DNA from: Bog-950 sp964615305
GTDB lineage: Bacteria > Bacteroidota > Bacteroidia > Chitinophagales > LD1
Direction of reading: 5' to 3'
DNA length: 64,000 nucleotides
Assembly: GCA_964615305.1 (NCBI GenBank)
Contig: CAZTNA010000005.1
Coordinates: forward strand, 1 to 64,000
Part shown: positions 24,701-33,000 of the stretch, one piece after another
Layout of the letters: every line of letters begins with the position of its first letter
Position numbering within the stretch: the first letter of the stretch is position 1
Translations under genes and position numbers: made by a program
Notes under the pieces: generated by a model
Told to the model about the DNA's origin: nothing
Databases searched by the model: none
The model's input: only the letters and a program-made list of their open reading frames with translations

Positions 24701-25359
24701 CAATTGTGTACGGAGCCAACATCGCTAATCCTGTCGCGCTGCCAACGCAGGTAACAACATTCGTAGTTACTGCAACTAACTCGGTGGGTTGTGTTTATAC
24801 CGACTCTGTTATTTCTAACATTGTTTCATCGCTGCCGAACGTAAATGTGGTAGCGGTTCCTGATACTATTTACTGGGGCGATACATCACAACTTAATTTG
24901 ACGCTGAGCGCTAACGTAACTTCGTTTGTTTGGAGGCCCGACCCGACTTTAAGCGAAACGGATATTGTTGACCCGCTGGCATACCCGCATAAGACAAACG
25001 CATATTATGTAGAGGTTTCAGACAGTAATGGATGTCGCAAAACAGATACAGTTATTGTGGTAGTGCTGCTGGCACCATGCAAAGAAGCGAACCTGTATAT
25101 CCCCAATGCATTTTCGCCAAATGGTGACGGCAAGAACGATGTGCTGTATGTGCGCGGCAACTACATTACCAAACTATACTTTACCGTGTACGACCGATGG
25201 GGACAAAAAATATTTGAGACTAAAGACATTACAAAAGGTTGGGACGGAACTTTTAAAGGAAAGAGAATTGACCCTGCTGTGTTTGGATACTATTTAGAAG
25301 GCGAGTGCGAAGGCGGTGATAAGGTTTTTAAGAAAGGAAATGTGACATTACTGCGATGA
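21775..25359 (+). CDS. T9SS type B cargo with beta-propeller and PKD domains
   Basis: The 1194-residue secreted protein has a signal peptide to about residue 19. It then has an N-terminal domain typical of such proteins (FIQNKGQWGTQPLF to LVIDPTLVFSTYSGS, residues 30-250) and propeller-type repeats of the SBBP kind (STYVGGTGNDG, STYMGGSDDDA, each about 50-60 residues; 250-770). These are followed by a PKD domain (TYVWDFGDNSTSS, about 805-850), Ig-like modules, and a gliding-motility-associated type B C-terminal domain (IPNAFSPNGDGKNDVLYV ... VYDRWGQKIFE ... KGNVTLLR). It overlaps the PorP/SprF gene by ATGA, the arrangement expected for a type B cargo and its dedicated outer-membrane partner. 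A heptanucleotide array at 22333 is translated within it. Confidence 0.92.
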   Translation: MKNALLFVAVFFSISVWAHTECKSCVSSPVFIQNKGQWGTQPLFKVEMPNAYTYFCKNNITYLLADTADMNRQRHDLHRFYDYQPQINPVIHLHAFRATFENANQNVIVSGDEKLTEYFNFYLGKDPKRWASYVNGYNKIVYQNIYNGIDLMAYGDGGNLKYDFVVKKSGDAKNISIKYEGADGVKIENGELRIKTSVGDVIEMRPYAYQIVSGKRKEVKCFFELNEQAVSFGFPDGYDKKNDLVIDPTLVFSTYSGSVADNFGYSATYDSKGEVYAAGSVFHFGSDTFPTTLGAFQTLWAGGVGYSNPGNQSGTGTDIGITKYDSVGSQRIYSTLLGGNGDDLPHSLVVNKNDELFVFGTTGSNNFPVTNGAYDMSFNGGVNPGVFGGLAVHYLAGSDVIITRFSQNGTALVASTYVGGTGNDGLTYPEYSGLHYNYADEVRGEIDIDQNNNVYVATCSRSTDFPTTPGAYKSTSSGLMEGVVFKMDNNLSQLIWSTYMGGSDDDAIFSVAFDANEDLYLTGGTQSSNFPVTPGSIQTTIGGGRADGFIAHLSKNGSQLLHSTFYGSPKYDQIYFVETSKQGNVYVLGQTEAGGNRFIYNAAYNTPGGGQFISKLKPTLDSLIWSTAFGVGDSTPDISPTAFLVDVCNKMYVSGWGSYPLVGDINEPRLSTTGLYITNDALQPTTDGNDFYIMVLEDDASAVSYATYFGSAVSEEHVDGGTSRFDRKGIMYQSVCAGCGGNDSFPTTLNAVSRTNGSYNCNNAVFKFDLQLPLIAADFIPPATICGVPNTLSFTNTSKSFLSSTYVWDFGDNSTSSTQTSPSHTYNQSGTFTVTLVINDPTACNLTDTIRKQITILQNGGTDTLPAVNICYGQSAQIGLLAGADTFSTYLWTPPENLSAYNIGNPVASPLSTITYNLAVTFGICSANYVQTVNVIDDTIHASANTVLCVGDTLRLNVTHTNANVPLTYSWVPSPPIVYGANIANPVALPTQVTTFVVTATNSVGCVYTDSVISNIVSSLPNVNVVAVPDTIYWGDTSQLNLTLSANVTSFVWRPDPTLSETDIVDPLAYPHKTNAYYVEVSDSNGCRKTDTVIVVVLLAPCKEANLYIPNAFSPNGDGKNDVLYVRGNYITKLYFTVYDRWGQKIFETKDITKGWDGTFKGKRIDPAVFGYYLEGECEGGDKVFKKGNVTLLR
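22333..22360. repeat. Heptanucleotide repeat in T9SS cargo gene
   Basis: Four units ATTGAGA, ATGGAGA, ATTAAGA and ATTAAAA lie in strict register, translated as IENGELRIK in the N-terminal domain. Confidence 0.65.
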
Positions 25360-26411
25360 GAAATAATTACGAATTACGAATTACAAATTACATTGTAAAA
25401 GCAAGCCTTGCTTTTGTTCTTGTCTCTTTGTTCTTTGTTTTTGATTCTTTTTCACAAGACATTCACTTCTCTCATTTCAATTTTTCTCCGCTTAATCAGA
25501 ATCCGGCCAATACGAATTTGTTTGATGGCGATTTTCGTTTCGTTGGTAATTACAGAAACCAATGGCCTAGTGTTCCGGTTCGCTACAATACATTTTCGGC
25601 TTCGGCAGAAATGAATTTTGTAACGCTTAAAAACGGTGACCGTGCGGGCGCTGGCTTGGTTTTCTTTTTCGACCGTGCGGGCGATTCGAGATTTACTTCT
25701 CTGAATACTGCCTTGTCTGTTTCTTATATCAAGGCGCTGGACAAAAAACTGCATCACCAATTAAGCGCGGGCTTGCAGTTTGGTTTAGTAAACAGAAATA
25801 TCAACTACAGCAAATTGAATTTCGATAATCAGTGGAACGGAAATATTTTTGACCCGAATATTTCTGTGGATGAAAATTTTTCGCGCACGCGGTTCAATTA
25901 TTTCGATTTGGGTGCGGGTATTGCTTACAAGTGGACAAAGAAAGAGCGTACTAATTTTACGATAGGTTTTAGTGCGGTTCACTTAACACAACCCAAGCAG
26001 AGTTTTTATAACGATAATTTAGTGCGATTGAACCCGCGGTTTACGGTGCACACGCGCTTTCAGGCGAAGGTGGCTAAGAAATGGGATATAGTTCCTGAGT
26101 TGCAGTTTATGAATCAGGATAGCAAGAACGAAGTGGCGTATGGCGCACACGCCAAGTATTATCCATCTGTAAAATCTGGGCATGTAATTGCAGTGAACAT
26201 GGGCGCGTATGGCCGCAGTGCCGAAGCAGGCTGGTTGTTTGCCGGAATAGATTACGATCAGTTGCAGGTGAACCTAAGCTACGACATTAATTTTTCGAAG
26301 CTGAACCGAGCGAGCAGATACAACGGAGGTTTTGAAGTGAGTGTGATTTACATTTTAGCTAAAGTGAAAAAGATAAATAAGCCCGGTGCGGTGTGCCCAA
26401 CATTCTTATGA
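25356..26411 (+). CDS. PorP/SprF family T9SS outer membrane protein
   Basis: The 351-residue protein has a signal sequence (residues about 14-33, AFVLVSLFFVFDSFSQD) and the family opening DIHFSHFNFSPLNQNPANTNLFDGDFR. It continues as a beta-barrel with repeated NYRNQWPSV and ARFNYFDLGAGI-like strands. Proteins of this family bind type B cargo C-terminal domains and are encoded next to them; SprF serves SprB in Flavobacterium. The gene overlaps its upstream cargo gene and downstream OmpA gene by ATGA at both ends. Its first 12 codons are a heptanucleotide repeat, giving an odd NYELRITNY peptide before the signal sequence. Confidence 0.92.
   Translation: MRNNYELRITNYIVKASLAFVLVSLFFVFDSFSQDIHFSHFNFSPLNQNPANTNLFDGDFRFVGNYRNQWPSVPVRYNTFSASAEMNFVTLKNGDRAGAGLVFFFDRAGDSRFTSLNTALSVSYIKALDKKLHHQLSAGLQFGLVNRNINYSKLNFDNQWNGNIFDPNISVDENFSRTRFNYFDLGAGIAYKWTKKERTNFTIGFSAVHLTQPKQSFYNDNLVRLNPRFTVHTRFQAKVAKKWDIVPELQFMNQDSKNEVAYGAHAKYYPSVKSGHVIAVNMGAYGRSAEAGWLFAGIDYDQLQVNLSYDINFSKLNRASRYNGGFEVSVIYILAKVKKINKPGAVCPTFL
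25365..25392. repeat. Heptanucleotide repeat at the PorP/SprF gene start
   Basis: AATTACG twice then AATTACA twice, four exact-register 7-bp units, begins nine bases after the start codon. It is translated as NYELRITNY. Confidence 0.85.
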
Positions 26412-28456
26412 AGCTCAAAGCTCAAAGCATAAATTTCAAAGCTAAATACAAGCGATACAGTTTTGTATTGCTGTTGTTTGTTGTCGGTTACCAGTTGTCG
26501 GTTGCACAAACCGCCACACAACTTACCAAAGCAGGCGATAAGAAATTTGCGGAAGGAGATTTTTATGCCGCATCGCTTTACTACAAAGACGCGCTGAAGA
26601 AAGATGAAGAAAGTAGTGACCTGAATTTTAAGTATGCCGAGTCGTGCAGGATGTTTAATGATTTTGCGGGTGCCAGCTACGGATACCGCGCTACTATAAA
26701 ACTCGATAAGCAGAATCAATATCCTATGGCTTCGTTTTGGTTGGGCGAGGTGTTGCGCAGCAGTTGCGATTGCAAATGCGAAGAAGCGCAAAAGCAATTT
26801 CACCGTTTCCAAACTAAATACAGAATCAAGGATTATTACTACAGCAAAGCACAACAGGAAATACAAGCGTGTAACTGGCTGCGTGACAACACGAGGAAAA
26901 ATGATTCGGTAAAGATTGAGCATTTAGGAAAAGACATTAACACACCACAGAGTGAGTTTAATGCCATGCATGTGTTTCCTGACAAAATTCAGTTTTCGTC
27001 TTTGCGGAATATTTCGAACGATAAAAAGAACGAGAAATACTTAGTGCGCGTTTACAATCAGCTGCCTAATCCTGAAATAATTTACAACCCAAATGGTGCC
27101 AATCAAGAGTTGAACATTGGCAATGGTGCTTACTCACCCGATTCAAAGCGTTTCTTTTTTACGCAATGTGAACAGAAAACTAAAACCACTTCGCGCTGCG
27201 ATATTTATGTAACGAAGTATGAAAATTTTAAATGGACACCTGCTGAAAAACTGAGCGACCATGTTAATAATTCTTCTGCGACCAATACACACCCTGCTGT
27301 TGGTTACGATTTATCGGGCAATGAAATTTTGTTTTTTGCCAGCGACCGCGAAGGCGGACATGGGCAAATGGATATATGGATGAGCAAGCGAAATGCTGAC
27401 GGCAGTTATCAGCAGGCAGTGAATGCGGGCAACACACTCAACAGCCCCGGCAATGAGGTAACTCCGTTTTACGATATAAATAACCGTAATCTTTTTTTTA
27501 GCAGCGACTGGCATTACGGTTTTGGCAGCTACGATATTTTTGAAACCAAGGGCGAGTCGGTGAACTGGAGCGAGCCGAAAAACCTGATGCCGCCCATCAA
27601 TACTCCGCAAAACGATTTGTATTACACCAAGGCCATTGACGATTCGCGCGCTTACATTACTTCGAACAGAAAGGGTTCTTACTACATAGAAGCAGAGACA
27701 TGCTGCAATGATATTTACGCTTACAACACAGGCCGCAAAATTGAAAGACGCGATACAGTAGTGGTGGTAAAGAAAGATACACCTGTGCCTGTAGTAGTGG
27801 AGCCTACACCGGTAACTGAAGTGGAAAAGCCCGTGGGGAAACCGATAGAGCCCGTAAAGTTTATTGATGAAACCATTAAGAAGATAAAACAGTTGCTGCC
27901 CGTGCAATTGTATTTTCATAACGATGAGCCCGATGCAAAAACCCTGAATGATACTACACGGCTCGACTACAAAGAAACTTACGAAGCATATTCCGCTTTG
28001 CGCAACGAATACACACGCGAATATCCGAAGAGCATAAAAGGTGGCGACAAGAAGAGTGGGGAAAAAGAAATTGCGGCTTTGTTTGATGAGAAGGTGGACA
28101 GAGGTTATTACAACTTAGTAGCGTTCAGTTCGCAGATGTTGCAGTTGCTGCAGGAGGGCAATAAACTGGAAGTAACCATTAAAGGTTACTGCTCGCCCCT
28201 GAACTTTAACGAGTACAATACTAAGTTGGGTTACCGCAGGGTGGCTTCGCTGCGCAATTACTTTTTCCATTACCGCGATGGAATTTTTATTCCTTACTTA
28301 ACCAATGGAGCGCTTTCGCTGAAAACAGAATCGCTAGGAGAGGAAACAGCCGATAAAGCCATCAGCGATAACCGCGAAGACAAACCCAACTCGGTTTACA
28401 ACCCCGCAGCAGCCGTTGAAAGACGCGTAGAAATTATTTCGGTGGAGTTGAAGTAG
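26408..28456 (+). CDS. OmpA family protein with TPR and PD40 repeats
   Basis: With the ATG at 26408 the protein is 682 residues and overlaps the previous stop by ATGA, matching the junction upstream; the longer frame from 26393 is less likely. It has an N-terminal signal sequence (SFVLLLFVVGYQLSVAQ) and TPR-like helices (KAGDKKFAEGDFYAASLYYKDAL, 40-150). PD40/WD40-like beta-propeller repeats follow (SPDSKRFFFTQ, EILFFASDREGGHGQMDIW, NLFFSSDWHYGFGSYDIFE; 200-440). A linker with Pro/Val repeats leads to a C-terminal OmpA-like domain (KGYCSPLNFNEYNTKLGYRRV). It probably attaches the secretion or gliding machinery to peptidoglycan, like PorE/SprE-type proteins. Two heptanucleotide arrays encode the signal peptide region. 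Confidence 0.9.
   Translation: MKLKAQSINFKAKYKRYSFVLLLFVVGYQLSVAQTATQLTKAGDKKFAEGDFYAASLYYKDALKKDEESSDLNFKYAESCRMFNDFAGASYGYRATIKLDKQNQYPMASFWLGEVLRSSCDCKCEEAQKQFHRFQTKYRIKDYYYSKAQQEIQACNWLRDNTRKNDSVKIEHLGKDINTPQSEFNAMHVFPDKIQFSSLRNISNDKKNEKYLVRVYNQLPNPEIIYNPNGANQELNIGNGAYSPDSKRFFFTQCEQKTKTTSRCDIYVTKYENFKWTPAEKLSDHVNNSSATNTHPAVGYDLSGNEILFFASDREGGHGQMDIWMSKRNADGSYQQAVNAGNTLNSPGNEVTPFYDINNRNLFFSSDWHYGFGSYDIFETKGESVNWSEPKNLMPPINTPQNDLYYTKAIDDSRAYITSNRKGSYYIEAETCCNDIYAYNTGRKIERRDTVVVVKKDTPVPVVVEPTPVTEVEKPVGKPIEPVKFIDETIKKIKQLLPVQLYFHNDEPDAKTLNDTTRLDYKETYEAYSALRNEYTREYPKSIKGGDKKSGEKEIAALFDEKVDRGYYNLVAFSSQMLQLLQEGNKLEVTIKGYCSPLNFNEYNTKLGYRRVASLRNYFFHYRDGIFIPYLTNGALSLKTESLGEETADKAISDNREDKPNSVYNPAAAVERRVEIISVELK
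26412..26502. repeat. Two heptanucleotide arrays in a signal-peptide region
   Basis: 26412-26446 has five units: AGCTCAA twice, AGCATAA, ATTTCAA and AGCTAAA. 26475-26502 has four: TGTTTGT, TGTCGGT, TACCAGT and TGTCGGT. They differ in sequence but both keep a 7-bp register and are translated. Confidence 0.75.
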
Positions 28457-28695
28457 ATTGTGTTGTTCCACTTCGAGCTAATGTTGCAAAACGATATTAA
28501 GAGTAAGGGATAATTACATACAACGAGTTATCACCTGTTTTTCTGGAGCTATACAATACCAGCGACACGAAAAATGACCTTAACTCCTGTTTTGCATTTG
28601 CTTCAAAGAGATCAAATCTATATGAGGATAACTTTCCAAAACCCTACCTATTGCAATTCATACATTCGCGCATCATAAATTTTTTGTTTGAAGCA

Positions 28696-30024
28696 ATGAA
28701 GAGTAAATTCATTTTCCCTTTTATAGCCTTGGGTTTAATATGCTGTATTGGATTGTTTTATAATCCTGTTTCAGTTTCGCTTAGCTCTGAAAATGTTAGT
28801 GCTGCCGACATAGCCTGGATGCTCACTGCATCAGGGCTGGTGCTTTTAATGACACCGGGGCTATCATTTTTTTACGGAGGCATGGTGAGTAAGAAAAATA
28901 TCATTAGCACTATGCTACAAAGCTTTGTAGCACTTGGTGTTATCAGTGTGCTTTATGTGTGTGTAGGGTTTAGCTTGTGTTTTGGTGAAAGTTTCTATGG
29001 TTTAGTAGGCAACCCGTTCACCTATTTTATGTTCAACGGAGTTGACCTAAACACTCATTCTGTTCTGTCTCCCACTATACCGCTATTACTCTTTGCTGTG
29101 TTCCAGTTAAAATTCGCAATTATTACTCCGGCACTTATAACAGGCAGTTTTGCAGAGCGAGTAAAGTTCAACTCATATCTTGTTTTCATTTGTCTGTTTA
29201 CCATTTTTATTTACTCACCACTTGCACACTGGACTTGGCACCCTGAAGGCTTTTTACGAAAATGGGGAGTGCTCGATTTTGCTGGTGGAAGTGTGGTGCA
29301 TATGAGTGCCGGCTATGCCGCTTTAGCAGGCGCCATGATACTTGGCCACAGGACAAGTTTTGGAGATAACAAACATCAGGAGCCGGCTAACATTCCTTTT
29401 GTAATTTTGGGAACCGGCATGCTTTGGTTCGGATGGTTTGGTTTCAATGCAGGATCTTCACTTGGTGCAAACTCTACAGCTGTGTTAGCTTTTGCTACAA
29501 CAGTATTTGCCAGTGCTGCAGCCATGATGACGTGGATTTTTTTTGATGCCATTCGCGGAAAGAAAATTTCAGCCATGGGGGCTTGTATTGGCGCAGTAGT
29601 AGGGTTGGTGGCCATAACACCTGCTGCAGGTTTTGTAACTATTCCGCATGCTCTGTTTATTGGCTTTGCTTCATCTATTATCAGTAACTTGGCTGTGCGC
29701 GCAAAAAACAAATCGAATCTTGATGATACTTTGGATGTATTTCCTTGTCACGGTATTGGAGGTATTTCAGGAATGATACTCACCGGAGTGTTTGCTAAAG
29801 ATGTAGGTCTGTTTTATGGCCACACAGAAACCTTTTCGTATCACCTGTTAGCTTTGCTAATTGTAAGTGCATACACCTTTGGAGGGTCTTACATTCTCTA
29901 TAAAATAACCGATGCGCTGGTTCCGTTGCGCGTTAGTTTACAGGATGAAATAGATGGACTCGACTACACCCAACATGGCGAAACATACAAACTGAAAAGA
30001 CCGCAAAATATTAGTTCTAACTAA
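28696..30024 (+). CDS. amt: Ammonium transporter
   Basis: The 442-residue Amt/MEP channel has about 11 membrane segments. Markers are AWMLTASGLVLLMTPGLSFFYGG, GSFAERVKF, the pore histidine regions DFAGGSVVHMSAGYAAL and CHGIGGISGM, and LWFGWFGFNAGSSLGAN. I start it at the ATG at 28696 because the upstream 15 codons would add a polar stretch before the first hydrophobic segment. No glnK (PII) gene is adjacent, unlike in many bacteria. The 239-base stretch before it shows no clear riboswitch or consensus promoter. Confidence 0.96.
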   Translation: MKSKFIFPFIALGLICCIGLFYNPVSVSLSSENVSAADIAWMLTASGLVLLMTPGLSFFYGGMVSKKNIISTMLQSFVALGVISVLYVCVGFSLCFGESFYGLVGNPFTYFMFNGVDLNTHSVLSPTIPLLLFAVFQLKFAIITPALITGSFAERVKFNSYLVFICLFTIFIYSPLAHWTWHPEGFLRKWGVLDFAGGSVVHMSAGYAALAGAMILGHRTSFGDNKHQEPANIPFVILGTGMLWFGWFGFNAGSSLGANSTAVLAFATTVFASAAAMMTWIFFDAIRGKKISAMGACIGAVVGLVAITPAAGFVTIPHALFIGFASSIISNLAVRAKNKSNLDDTLDVFPCHGIGGISGMILTGVFAKDVGLFYGHTETFSYHLLALLIVSAYTFGGSYILYKITDALVPLRVSLQDEIDGLDYTQHGETYKLKRPQNISSN

Positions 30025-30063
30025 AAAGGACAGATGATACCTTCGGGGTCGCCTGTCCTTTTT
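30023..30063. terminator. Bidirectional terminator between amt and T9SS cargo gene
   Basis: An 11-bp stem AAAAAGGACAG (30023-30033) / CTGTCCTTTTT (30053-30063) encloses an inner TTCG tetraloop region. It lies 2 bases after the amt transcript's last gene ends and 14 bases before the end of the convergent gene, with A and T runs on either side. Confidence 0.85.
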
Positions 30064-30076
30064 TTAGCAACCTCTT

Positions 30077-33000
30077 TTATCTAATCAATGTTACCGAGCC
30101 CTGAATTTTTTCATCATCTTTTCCCGGACGTTCAACTAACAGGTAGTATATGAATGTACCTGCCGGTTGTTCGGTGTTATCTAGTTTTCCGTTCCATCCT
30201 GAAGTATTGTTGTGAACTAATTGCCCATAGCGATTGTAAACCCTGAACTCTTTAACTGCAGCAATAGAATTATTTATTACCGGATAAAACACATCGTTTT
30301 TGCCATCGCCATTTGGTGTAAATGCGTTAGGTACAGCTATCGGACTTTCAATTATACGCACCCGCACATTTACTTGAGCGGTATCAACACAACCCGAAGC
30401 AGAAACTACTGCGGTATATAACACATCCTGCAATGGTGTGGAAATAGGATTTGCTGAATTTGTATTATTTAAATAAGTGGCAGGTTGCCATAAATAACTA
30501 ACACTACTATTACTTTGTCCATCCACCACCAGAGTCAACGATGTTCCCTGATCAACTAAAGTATCAGTGAACAATGCGACAGCGTTTACACTCACAATAT
30601 TTACAAATACAGTATCATTAACCGAGCAGCCGGATGCGCTATCGCTTGCTTGTATGTAGAAGTAGGTTGCCGAATCAGGAGAAGCCACAGGCGATGAGCA
30701 GTCAGTGCAACTAAGTTCTGCTGCAGGTGTCCATATATAATCAGTGGCACCCGATACTTGAAGTTGAGCTGTAGTGCCTTGACATATAGATGTGTCATTG
30801 CTTACAGAAATAAATACGTTGTTAGGTGTAACCAATACCGAATCAGTTTGGGCACATTTACCTCCAAAGTATGCGGTAATATAGTACATAGTGGGTGATG
30901 AAGGAGTTGCAAAGGGTCTAGCGGCTGTATCGCTGGAAAGTGAGCCGGATGGCGACCATTGATAAGTTACCGGAAGTGTAGGTGGCATGCACATGCGCAT
31001 TCTCATTTCGGGAAGTAGAAAGTAAAGTTCAAACGTTGGTGTTCCGATGTTACATCCAACAGTTTGTGTTTTTCCTAAAGTAGAGTGATACGAAAAATAA
31101 CTAGAAGAGGCAGCTGAAATAGGATCTTGCCCAAATGAAACTATACCATCCGGATTGTCCCAGCATAATTCAATAACCAGATTTGATACCCCGTCCCAAG
31201 AATATGCATTATTTAGGTTCCAGTCGTTCCACCCAAGTACAGTAGCCAAATTTGCATTGCTGTAAACTAGCGTGGTGGGCTCCCAGCCGTTATCATCCAG
31301 TGCTACTTTATCTGTACAGCCCATTTTTATATTAAAATTCTGATTGGGCAACAACGAGTTTTTTGTTGTAACACGAACACCAAACTGACTAATAGGACCG
31401 GCAGAAAACCCATTGGCTATTAAATCTGAAGCGAGATAAAGAATTTGTGTTCGCTGATCTTCCGTAGGTGAAAACACTCCACCATCGAAAGGAGTTAGTG
31501 TGCTGCTATACAGCCCATTTGGAGTAAATGTTTTCTGCACCCCACTTCCTACACCACAAACCGGTCCGCTTAAGCCACAAAAAATTTGTGTGCCTGTAGG
31601 CAATGAACCAAATACACTAGCCTGTAATTGTGCCGGATTACCTGCACAAAACGGCACGTCTGGTCCAGCGGTAACTCCAAAGCCCGTATCAATACTTAAT
31701 GTTACAGATCCTCCTCCGCTGCATGATCCATCATTCGCAGTTAGAAAGTATGTAGTGTTTTCTTGTAATACAACAATGGGGCTTAAACTGTCAGGCGAAA
31801 AAATTTGTGTTGTTGGTGACCATTCGTAACTAAGTGTTTTTGGTATAGCTTCACAATACACAAACTGAATATTTGGGCGGTAATAGTCAACTGACGGTGT
31901 ATTGAGTTGGCATCCTGTGGCGTTGTCTGCAAAGTCAAACGCCACAGACGGGTAACCTGTATTGGTGGCATTTATGTTATCTGTAGCTGTCCAACTATTA
32001 TTATTAAAACATACGTCAATCACCAAATTGCTCACCCCGTCCCAGTCGTATGGTGTGTTAAGTGTATGATTGTTCATACCGTTAACTACCGAGTAAGAGG
32101 GTTCTACCAACACAGTGCTTAATCCTGAAACAAATCCGCCCAATTGATTTATTTCTGTGCACCCCATTCGAACAGAAAGGTCAGTGTAAGGAGTTCCGCT
32201 TGCAACTGATGTTACATCAAATCCTATATCAGTAATAGTGCCGGGCATCATACCCACCGCCTGCAGTTCAGATGCGCGAATCAACATTTGCATACGCCCG
32301 TCTTCATACAACCCATTATAAGGTGAATGTCCGCCAACGGTACCGTTGCCAATATTGTGCAACCCGAAATTACCGTTGCATGGCACTACGTTTAGTCCGC
32401 ATGGCAATTGAGCAATGGTAGTATTCAGTTGAATAGTGTCGCCCACACATACTTTGTATTTATCTGCCTCAATGGTTACCGAGGGACCTTGCCCTTCAAC
32501 CACCACCTTTAGTGTGGTATCACGAATTACGCATCCGGTATCAGAAGTTATTACCAGTGAATAAACAGTAGTATAATCAGGTTGTGCTACAGGATTGTAA
32601 ATGATGCCGGAATTTAGACTTGCGTCTGGTGTCCATTTGTAGGTGTATGGACCCAAAACCGAATCAGCAGAAGCTACCAAATTTACGTACTCAAAACGGC
32701 AAATTGTATCATCACTTTGCGAAAGAGTGTAACTAAAGTCCGGAACCCGAAATACGGTGATAGTGTCTGTGTTTCTGCAATTGCTGCTTAGATTGCTGGA
32801 AACAATGTATGTTGTGGTTTGTGCAGGTGATGCCAATGGGTTGCCAATATTTGCATTGTTTAAACCAACCGAAGGAGCCCAAATAAATTGTGAGCCGCCA
32901 TAGGCTTGTAACTGTACTGGCCCCCCCGTTGGGCAATACGCAACATCAGATCCGGCAATAGTACCTGCCAACACATTTACGGTAATTGCAAAAGCCTGAG

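Noticed and set aside
26348..26923. 191-codon minus-strand ORF across the PorP/SprF-OmpA junction
   Set aside because: It is antisense to two well-supported genes and has no recognisable domain.
28457..28695. Possible riboswitch or small RNA upstream of amt
   Set aside because: No stable conserved-looking hairpin, terminator or consensus promoter could be identified by eye.
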